Assembly: GCA_025457905.1 (NCBI GenBank)
Contig: JALOTM010000010.1
Span: forward strand, 1-10,596
Length of the DNA stretch: 10,596 nucleotides
From: Methanomassiliicoccales archaeon
GTDB taxonomy: Archaea > Thermoplasmatota > Thermoplasmata > Methanomassiliicoccales > UBA472
Direction: 5' to 3'
Below the pieces are notes generated by a model. That model ran no database searches. It was not told where the DNA came from and saw only the letters and a program-made list of their open reading frames with translations. Every line of letters starts with the position of its first letter. Position 1 is the stretch's first letter. The position numbers were made by a program, and so were the translations under genes. Positions 5,957 through 10,596 of this stretch are shown here, piece after piece.

Positions 5957-6860
5957 GGTCGAACGTTGCCCGGAGTGCAACAGCGGGCACCTCGTGCGCG
6001 ATTACGAGCGCGGCGAGCTGATCTGCGAGGAGTGCGGCCTGGTGATCGACGACCAGTTCATAGATCAGGGCCCGGAGTGGCGAGCATTCGACGTGGAACA
6101 GGGCGAGAAGAGGGCCAGGACCGGCGCGCCCATGACCTACACCATCCACGACAAGGGCCTGTCCACCGAGATCTCGTGGAAAAACAAGGACTCGTACGGC
6201 AAGAGCATCCCCACTCGCAACCGCGCGCAGCTCTACCGCCTCAGGAAGTGGCAGCGGAGGATCCGGGTGTCCAACGCCACGGAGCGCAACCTGGCCTTCG
6301 CCCTCAGCGAGCTGGACCGCATGGCCTCGGCCATGGGCCTGCCCAGGAACGTGCGCGAGACCGCGGCCATGGTGTATAGGAAGGCGGTGAACAAGAACCT
6401 CATCCGCGGCCGGAGCATCGAGGGGGTCGTCGCCGCATCCCTTTACGCAGCGTGCAGGCAATGCAACGTGCCCCGCACCCTGGACGAGGTGGCCAACTCC
6501 TCGCGCGTAGGGCGCAAGGAGATCGGCAGGACGTACCGTTTCATGACCCGCGAGCTCAAGCTCAAGCTCATGCCCACCCGTCCGCAGGACTACGTGCAGA
6601 GGTTCTGCTCCGAGCTCAAGCTCAGCGGCGAGGTGCAGGCCAAGGCGGCGGAGATCCTAAAGGACGCCAGCAAGAAGGAGCTCACCTCGGGACGCGGCCC
6701 GACTGGAGTGGCGGCGGCGGCCATCTACATCGCCTCCATCCTGTGCAACGAGAGACGGACGCAGCGCGAGGTGGCCGATATCGCGGGCGTGACGGAGGTC
6801 ACCATCCGTAACCGTTACAAGGAGCTCACCGAGAAGCTAGGCATCGAGATCCAGCTCTAG
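5919..6860 (+). CDS. tfb: Transcription initiation factor B (TFB)
   Basis: Archaeal TFIIB homologue that binds TBP-TATA complexes and recruits RNA polymerase. The 313 residues show an N-terminal zinc ribbon (C17-x2-C20, C36-x2-C39; CPEC and CEECG), the B-reader/linker region with EWRAF (53-57), and two cyclin repeats at about 122-205 and 216-305. The second ends in the BRE-recognition helix-turn-helix [23 protein letters not shown] (281-303). Length and all motifs are complete, so this is a functional general factor. The ATG at 5919 has GAGG six bases upstream within gar1; a TTG at 5925 is a possible alternative that would remove two residues. It overlaps gar1 and is presumably co-transcribed and coupled with it. 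Whether other TFB paralogues exist cannot be judged here. Confidence 0.97.
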   Translation: MILAKAIKEGADEVERCPECNSGHLVRDYERGELICEECGLVIDDQFIDQGPEWRAFDVEQGEKRARTGAPMTYTIHDKGLSTEISWKNKDSYGKSIPTRNRAQLYRLRKWQRRIRVSNATERNLAFALSELDRMASAMGLPRNVRETAAMVYRKAVNKNLIRGRSIEGVVAASLYAACRQCNVPRTLDEVANSSRVGRKEIGRTYRFMTRELKLKLMPTRPQDYVQRFCSELKLSGEVQAKAAEILKDASKKELTSGRGPTGVAAAAIYIASILCNERRTQREVADIAGVTEVTIRNRYKELTEKLGIEIQL

Positions 6861-6871
6861 GCAAACCGCTT

Positions 6872-6890
6872 GGCCCGCTCCCTGCGGGCC
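6872..6890 (+). terminator. GC-rich hairpin after tfb
   Basis: GGCCCGC and GCGGGCC form a perfect 7-bp stem with a 5-base loop, 12 bases after the tfb stop. Only a short T run (6901-6904) follows, ten bases on, and archaeal termination depends on T tracts more than hairpins, so terminator function is a guess. It could equally be a processing or stability element. Confidence 0.4.
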
Positions 6891-6900
6891 TACGAAATCA

Positions 6901-6906
6901 TTTTAT
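6901..6906 (+). promoter_or_regulatory. TATA-like box for the zinc-ribbon/TPR membrane protein gene
   Basis: TTTTAT (in CATTTTATCG) centred about 27 bases before the GTG at 6931, which would give an almost leaderless transcript. The same core sits before purE. Confidence 0.45.
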
Positions 6907-6930
6907 CGAGGCGACTTCATCCAGCAGCAG

Positions 6931-8274
6931 GTGTGGCAGTTGTCTAGCGCTAGGGCTCTTTTCAAGCCGGCCGCCGTGATCATGCTCATCGGCGGCATAG
7001 TCCTGATCATATCCTCCATCTACATCTTCCTGGCCAAGGCCAACTACGCGTACGGGGCCTTGCAGGGCCTGCTGTTCGTGCTCTTCATGGTGATCATCGG
7101 CGGGTTCGAGGCCGCCTCCGCCAAGCCTGTCTTCAAGACCGAACAGGGCGCGTGGAGGAACGCCGTCCTGCTGACCCTGCTCTCCGCGCTATTGAAGGCC
7201 TTCACCGCGCTGACCGCCTTCGGCGCCTACGAGGAGATGAGCTCCCCCAAGGACGAGCTGGTCATCCAGATTGCCTGGGCCTGCGTCATCATGGCCGTGG
7301 CCGAGCTGGTGGTGATCGTCCTCCTGCTGGTGTTCAAGAAGCTCTTCATGCCCACCGAGGAGGAGGTGCAGGCGGCCATGAAGAAGATGGGGGGGGTCTC
7401 GGTGAAGACCGCCTCGGAGTGCCCGACCTGCCGCGAGATCATCGAGAAGGACTGGGTGCAGTGCCCTCAGTGCGGGACCCGCCTGCCGCGCTTCTGCGCG
7501 AACTGCAATGCCCCGCTCCCAGGAATGGTCGAGAAGTGCCCCAGCTGCGGGGTGGGAGTGGAGAGGTCCGAGGCCATCAAGAAGAGCATCGCCACTTTGG
7601 ACGAGCTGTCCAGGGAGGAGGCGAGGCCGGAGGCGCGGTCCGTGCGCTTCGCCCGCCTGGGCGAGGCGTACCTGAAGGCGGGGGAGACCGACAATGCCCT
7701 GGAGGCCTACCGAAAGGCCATACATTACACCGAGTTCGACCGCAAGCGGGCCAACTTCATGGTGAAGATGGCCAACATCCTGGAGAACGAGGGCCGGGAG
7801 AATGAGGCCAACGAGATATTGGACGCGGCGATGCAGATGGACCCCGCGGACGAGGCTGGCGCCCAGGCGCTCAAGGACGCCATTGCCGTCAAGCCCCTGG
7901 CAAAGCAGGCCCTGGCCGCCTTCGCGGAAGGGGAGACGGCCCAGGGGGAGGCCCTGGAGGCCAAGGAGGAGAAGGACCGGGAGAGGGACGCGTTGGCCAG
8001 CGCCAACGAGCAATTCACCAAGGCGCTGAGCCTGGCGGACCAGGTCCTGGCCACAGATAAGAAGGACATCAACGGGGTCGGCTGGATCAAGGCGCGCTCC
8101 CTGGTGGCCAAGGCCGAGGAGATGCAGAAGGCCAAGGCCCCCAAGGAGGAGGTGCTCAAGGTCCTGGACCAGGCGGTGGCGCTGGACCCCTACGGCCGCA
8201 CCAAGGCCATCACCATGCGCAAGGCCCTCACCCCGAAGGAGAAGAAGAAGAAGCAGAAGAAGGCCAAGAAGTAG
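6931..8274 (+). CDS. Four-helix membrane protein with double zinc ribbon and TPR-like repeats, function unknown
   Basis: I do not recognise this protein as a named family. Residues 13-35, 44-63, 78-99 and 111-136 look like four membrane spans. A cytosolic-type region follows with four CxxC knuckles (C164/C167, C178/C181, C189/C192, C203/C206), a double zinc ribbon. Residues 237-266 and 272-305 look like two TPR-type helical hairpins (LGEAYLKAGETDNALEAYRKAI). The rest is helical and charged, with a possible third repeat near 402-420, and the tail 434-447 is almost all Lys. Zinc ribbon plus TPR suggests a membrane-anchored scaffold for protein assembly. Start choice is uncertain: GTG 6931 suits a leaderless message, while TTG 6940 has AGGTG six bases upstream. 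It ends exactly against the endA stop. Confidence 0.85.
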   Translation: MWQLSSARALFKPAAVIMLIGGIVLIISSIYIFLAKANYAYGALQGLLFVLFMVIIGGFEAASAKPVFKTEQGAWRNAVLLTLLSALLKAFTALTAFGAYEEMSSPKDELVIQIAWACVIMAVAELVVIVLLLVFKKLFMPTEEEVQAAMKKMGGVSVKTASECPTCREIIEKDWVQCPQCGTRLPRFCANCNAPLPGMVEKCPSCGVGVERSEAIKKSIATLDELSREEARPEARSVRFARLGEAYLKAGETDNALEAYRKAIHYTEFDRKRANFMVKMANILENEGRENEANEILDAAMQMDPADEAGAQALKDAIAVKPLAKQALAAFAEGETAQGEALEAKEEKDRERDALASANEQFTKALSLADQVLATDKKDINGVGWIKARSLVAKAEEMQKAKAPKEEVLKVLDQAVALDPYGRTKAITMRKALTPKEKKKKQKKAKK

Positions 8275-9327
8275 CTAGGGCCTCACGCGGCGAAGCCGCA
8301 GGTAGTCCACCTGCCTCTTCGTCACCCGGGCGAAGAGTATGTCCTTCTTGACCCCATGCGCCAGGCGGACCGCCCTGGACATCTCGGGCCATATGGTCTC
8401 GTAGTCCCAGGGCACCGCGTGCACCAGGTACTTCGAGTGATGCGTGTCCGGGTCCCCATCGTAGACGCGGAAGTGCGAGCCGTACTTGAACCCGGTCTTG
8501 ACTATTAGCCCTCTCTTCCTCAGGTCGTCGTAGGCCCTCAGGCGAAGCTCGAAGTCCGGCTGGATCTGGGAGGCGCGCTTCCTGAAGGCGCTCAGGGTCA
8601 TGCTCTTCCCGGAGGAGGGGTACTCCATGCTCAGCGCCCCCTTGGCCATCAGGTGCGCCGTCTCGATGAGCGAGAGCTGCAGGGTCTTGCCTATCCGCTT
8701 CCCGTAGAAGCCCTGCGCATGGAGCGCGTCCCCGGCCGAGGCGTCGGTGACCAGGACACGGTCCTCGAGGAAGAAGCCCTCCGCCTTGGCCGAGGGCGGC
8801 GGGCGGGGCGTGGCCGAGGGGGCCCCGGTGGAGGCCCTGTAGTAGGTCAGGTCGCCCTCCTCGTCGACGACCGCCAATAGCAGCTCCTTCCGGGTGTTCT
8901 CCGAGCGCTCCGCCTGCTCGAAGAGCGAGCGCACCACGCACACCGAGCGCTCGGAAATGGCCAGGACCCAGTACTTCGTAGGAGTGGTGGAGGGCGTGCC
9001 CCCGCGGGGGAATACCCTGAAGTCGAAGTCCCCGGCGTCGGACTTCACCACGTAGCCCCTCTGCCTCAGGTCCCTGTAAACGATGTAGAGGATCTCGAAG
9101 CCCTCATGGTGCGACGCGGCGAGGCGGATGAGCTGCTCCACCATGACCGGCTGCCCCTCCTGCTCCACCACCAAGCGGTCCGATTCCATCAGGTAGAGGG
9201 CCTCCAGCAGGTCGAGCTCCAGACCCCCTCCGCTCTGAGGATAGCCGTAAAAGCCCTTGTTGTATATCTGGCTGGCCTCCGTCTGGTCCCTCACTAGGAC
9301 GGTGTCGGCCTGGAGCTGCCCTGACAT
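8275..9327 (-). CDS. endA: tRNA-splicing endonuclease EndA, alpha2 (two-in-one) type
   Basis: Cuts introns out of pre-tRNA (and pre-rRNA) at bulge-helix-bulge motifs. The 350 residues contain two tandem copies of the endonuclease fold, about 8-160 and 188-345. The C-terminal copy has the catalytic set: Tyr289 in HFRVYDG, His297 in HHSKYLVH and a Lys in GVKKDILFA (327/328). The N-terminal copy is degenerate, with FRVF (Phe106) in place of the Tyr and PTKYWV in place of the His motif, though TRKELLLAVVD keeps a Lys. This arrangement defines the homodimeric alpha2 enzymes of several euryarchaea. A low-complexity Pro/Ala linker (165-182) joins the halves. The ATG at 9327 has no ribosome-binding site, but a strong TATA box sits 24-33 bases upstream, so the message is likely leaderless. 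Confidence 0.95.
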   Translation of the reverse strand: MSGQLQADTVLVRDQTEASQIYNKGFYGYPQSGGGLELDLLEALYLMESDRLVVEQEGQPVMVEQLIRLAASHHEGFEILYIVYRDLRQRGYVVKSDAGDFDFRVFPRGGTPSTTPTKYWVLAISERSVCVVRSLFEQAERSENTRKELLLAVVDEEGDLTYYRASTGAPSATPRPPPSAKAEGFFLEDRVLVTDASAGDALHAQGFYGKRIGKTLQLSLIETAHLMAKGALSMEYPSSGKSMTLSAFRKRASQIQPDFELRLRAYDDLRKRGLIVKTGFKYGSHFRVYDGDPDTHHSKYLVHAVPWDYETIWPEMSRAVRLAHGVKKDILFARVTKRQVDYLRLRRVRP

Positions 9328-9350
9328 GTGGCCGAGAATCCGCGAGGGGT

Positions 9351-9360
9351 TATTATATAA
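9351..9360 (-). promoter_or_regulatory. TATA box for endA
   Basis: TTATATAATA on the minus strand, centred about 28 bases before the endA ATG and followed by GC-rich sequence without a ribosome-binding site. This predicts a leaderless endA transcript. Confidence 0.6.
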
Positions 9361-9437
9361 TGTCGTGGCCGCCCGCCGATCCTTAGGTCGCGCCTGCCTG
9401 CGTCCGGGAAAGATTAATTAATTACCTAATACTAGAT

Positions 9438-9460
9438 GTTATCAACCTTCGGTTGTGAAC
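9438..9460 (+). promoter_or_regulatory. Inverted repeat at the start of the ArsR-type gene
   Basis: CAACC (9443-9447) and GGTTG (9451-9455) flank a 3-base centre, and outer GTT (9438-9440) and AAC (9458-9460) keep the same symmetry. The dyad covers the expected transcription start and a possible GTG start at 9455, just after AT-rich TATA candidates (TTAATTAATTA, 9414-9424; CTAATACTA, 9426-9434). It is well placed for autorepression by the downstream regulator. Confidence 0.5.
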
Positions 9461-9469
9461 GGTGTTCAG

Positions 9470-10159
9470 ATGTCGAACCTATCAGACCTCGACATGCTGC
9501 TCTCGGTCATCGAGAACCCCACCAGGCGTAGGATCCTGGAGGCGCTCGTCCGAGAGCCGCACTACCCCCTGCAGCTGTCGCGCGAGCTGGGCATGAGCCA
9601 GCAGGCGATAATGAAGCACCTCAAGGTCCTGGAGGACTACAGCCTGGTGCGCTCCTACCCCGAGGAGAGCGACCAGGGGGGGCCTTCGCGCAAGATCTAC
9701 GTCCCCACCACCAAGTTCACCATAATCGTGGACTTCGGGCCGGGGCTGTTCGACACCACCTTCGTGAAGCTGGCCATGGAGGCCATGCAGTGGCCGAGGG
9801 TCCTGCACCGGGGGACCTCCGAGAAGGTGGAGCTCCCGGACATCGGGGAGAAGGTCGCGGAGCTCAAGTCCAGCGTGGCGGAGATCGACGGCCAGCTGGA
9901 GGAGCTGCAGCGCCAGCGCGAGCAACTCATCGGCCAGAAGGAGGAGGTCCTGGAGGAGGCGGCGAGGGTCATCGAGTCCAGCGTCGACGACTACCAGGTG
10001 AGGAGGGTCGTCTACGAGTACGTGCAGAGCCCGGAGCTGTCCCCCCAGGACATCGCCGAGGAGCTGGGCCTGAGGGACAAACTGGTCGGGGAGACCATCA
10101 GGCGCCTAGAGGAGCAATCCAACAGAAGAGGAGGCAAAGGCAATGGCAGAGAAGGATGA
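9470..10159 (+). CDS. ArsR-type winged-helix regulator with coiled coil and C-terminal HTH-like segment
   Basis: Probable DNA-binding transcription regulator, 229 residues. The N-terminal winged helix spans about 8-80: LLSVIENPTRRRILEALV, then LQLSRELGMSQQAIMKHLKVLEDYSLV with a recognition helix near 43-57, and a wing with RKIYVPT. The segment FTIIVDFGPGLFDTTF (83-98) is a hydrophobic linker that could bind an effector or dimerise. Residues 125-170 form a heptad-rich coiled coil. Residues 173-214 (VRRVVYEYV, LSPQDIAEELGLRDKLVGETIRRLEE) resemble a second HTH. No metal-binding Cys pair typical of ArsR/SmtB sensors is present. The ATG at 9470 has a partial GGTG site; a GTG at 9455 would add five residues and cannot be excluded. 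The Gly/Arg-rich C terminus is read from the next gene's ribosome-binding site region. Confidence 0.85.
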   Translation: MSNLSDLDMLLSVIENPTRRRILEALVREPHYPLQLSRELGMSQQAIMKHLKVLEDYSLVRSYPEESDQGGPSRKIYVPTTKFTIIVDFGPGLFDTTFVKLAMEAMQWPRVLHRGTSEKVELPDIGEKVAELKSSVAEIDGQLEELQRQREQLIGQKEEVLEEAARVIESSVDDYQVRRVVYEYVQSPELSPQDIAEELGLRDKLVGETIRRLEEQSNRRGGKGNGREG

Positions 10160-10451
10160 GAGGACGGGTTCCGAGAAGTACGCCCAGGAGCTGGTGAAGC
10201 TGCTGAACACCATGGGGAACGAGATCGAGAAGGCGGCCGCCAAGTTCGGGAAGATGGGCGAGGAGGCCTACGAGAGCATGCCCCCCAGGGCCAAGTCCTT
10301 CACCAAGGACATGCAGAGCGTGGTGGACTCCATAGCCGAGAACCTGCGCCAGGACATACCCAAGCTCCAGAGGAACATGGAGAAGATGGCCAAGCGCATG
10401 GGCGATTACGCGGACGACGTCCAGAAGGCGATGAAGGGCGAGAAGAAATAG
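10143..10451 (+). CDS. Small charged helical protein overlapping the regulator gene, function unknown
   Basis: The 102-residue product has no recognised family. It is almost entirely helix-forming and strongly charged, with two amphipathic stretches, about 10-44 and 50-97, split by a Pro-Pro (47-48). The spacing of hydrophobics in LVKLLNTMGNEIEKAAAKF and VVDSIAENLRQDIPKLQRNM suggests a helical hairpin or coiled-coil assembly, perhaps phasin-like in look only. No Cys, signal peptide or membrane span. The ATG at 10143 has AGGAGG eight bases upstream, the strongest ribosome-binding site in the window, and overlaps the regulator gene by 17 bases. Coupled translation points to a partner of the coiled-coil regulator, but that is inference. 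Confidence 0.8.
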   Translation: MAEKDERTGSEKYAQELVKLLNTMGNEIEKAAAKFGKMGEEAYESMPPRAKSFTKDMQSVVDSIAENLRQDIPKLQRNMEKMAKRMGDYADDVQKAMKGEKK

Positions 10452-10460
10452 ATATATATA
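10452..10460 (+). promoter_or_regulatory. TATA box for the gene at the right edge
   Basis: ATATATATA immediately after the preceding stop. A transcription start would fall near 10482, giving a leader of about 45 bases before the ATG at 10528. Confidence 0.5.
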
Positions 10461-10483
10461 GAAGCACTAACAATAGCGATTTG

Positions 10484-10503
10484 CTAGTTGTTAACTAGTA
10501 GTT
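10484..10503 (+). promoter_or_regulatory. Clustered inverted half-sites TAGTT/AACTA
   Basis: CTAGTT (10484-10489) and AACTAG (10493-10498) form a dyad with a 3-base centre. The second arm also pairs with TAGTT (10499-10503) around a single G. Three half-sites in 20 bases at the expected transcription start look like an operator. A further TAACAA (10468-10473) mirrors TTGTTA (10488-10493). Confidence 0.45.
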
Positions 10504-10527
10504 GATATCTAAGAAAAGGTGAGGAAT

Positions 10528-10596
10528 ATGGCTGAAGACAGGAACAGGATCTGGTTGCCCGCCAGGCACTTCGGCTCGATGGGCCCTGGCAGGATG
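10528..10596 (+). CDS. Unrecognised gene, first 23 codons only
   Basis: The ATG at 10528 has AGGTGA five bases upstream (10517-10522), a TATA box further back, and an open frame to the window edge. The N terminus reads MAEDRNRIWLPARHFGSMGP. This is too short to assign a family. The clear start signals make a real gene likely. Confidence 0.65.
   Translation, partial: MAEDRNRIWLPARHFGSMGPGRM

Noticed and set aside
6552..6630. Short repeat of GAGCTCAAGCTC in tfb
   Set aside because: It encodes ELKLKL and SELKL in conserved cyclin-fold helices and is explained by codon choice.
7189..8013. 274-codon minus-strand open frame opposite the zinc-ribbon/TPR gene
   Set aside because: Leu/Gly/His-rich shadow without motifs. 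The plus frame has clear domains and regular codon bias.
8800..9327. Degenerate N-terminal half of EndA as a sign of gene decay
   Set aside because: Loss of the catalytic Tyr and His in one half is the expected state of alpha2-type enzymes.

Overview
The window is GC-rich archaeal chromosome, packed with housekeeping genes. Archaeal identity rests on several independent genes: Gar1 (H/ACA RNP protein), transcription factor B, a tRNA-splicing endonuclease, the archaea-type phosphopantothenate synthetase, and a GMP synthetase ATP-pyrophosphatase subunit that stands apart from its amidotransferase. TATA-like boxes lie about 25-28 bases before several starts. The two-in-one (alpha2) EndA, the high GC and the gene set suggest a Thermoplasmata relative such as Methanomassiliicoccales; this last step is inference, not proof.

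Left part, 1-5496. A 5'-truncated HNH nuclease gene (+) faces a long run of minus-strand genes. In transcription order these are phosphopantothenate synthetase, S-adenosylhomocysteine hydrolase (SAHH), a PfkB sugar/nucleoside kinase, a stand-alone Lrp/AsnC ligand-binding domain, a small three-helix membrane protein, PurE, and GMP synthase subunit B. Two junctions (SAHH-PfkB and PurE-GMP synthase) are one-base TGATG overlaps, so translational coupling is likely. Promoter-like TATA boxes before the Lrp-like gene and before purE split the run into probably three units. The theme is nucleotide and methyl-cycle metabolism: SAHH yields a nucleoside plus homocysteine, the kinase may recover the nucleoside, and PurE and GMP synthase act in purine synthesis.

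Centre, 5497-8274. A 193-base divergent region is followed by gar1 and the overlapping tfb gene (+). A hairpin follows, then a 447-residue protein that joins four membrane helices, a double zinc ribbon, TPR-like repeats and a lysine-rich tail. I cannot name that protein.

Right part, 8275-10596. endA (-) abuts the previous gene stop to stop. A divergent promoter region then leads to an ArsR-type regulator with a coiled coil and a second C-terminal HTH-like segment, overlapped by a small helical protein gene. An AT-rich spacer with clustered inverted half-sites precedes the first 23 codons of an unrecognised gene cut by the window edge.

I see no mobile element, CRISPR array, tRNA or rRNA. The most unusual items are the membrane zinc-ribbon/TPR protein, the two-HTH regulator with its overlapping partner and flanking dyads, and the dyad covering the purE start region.
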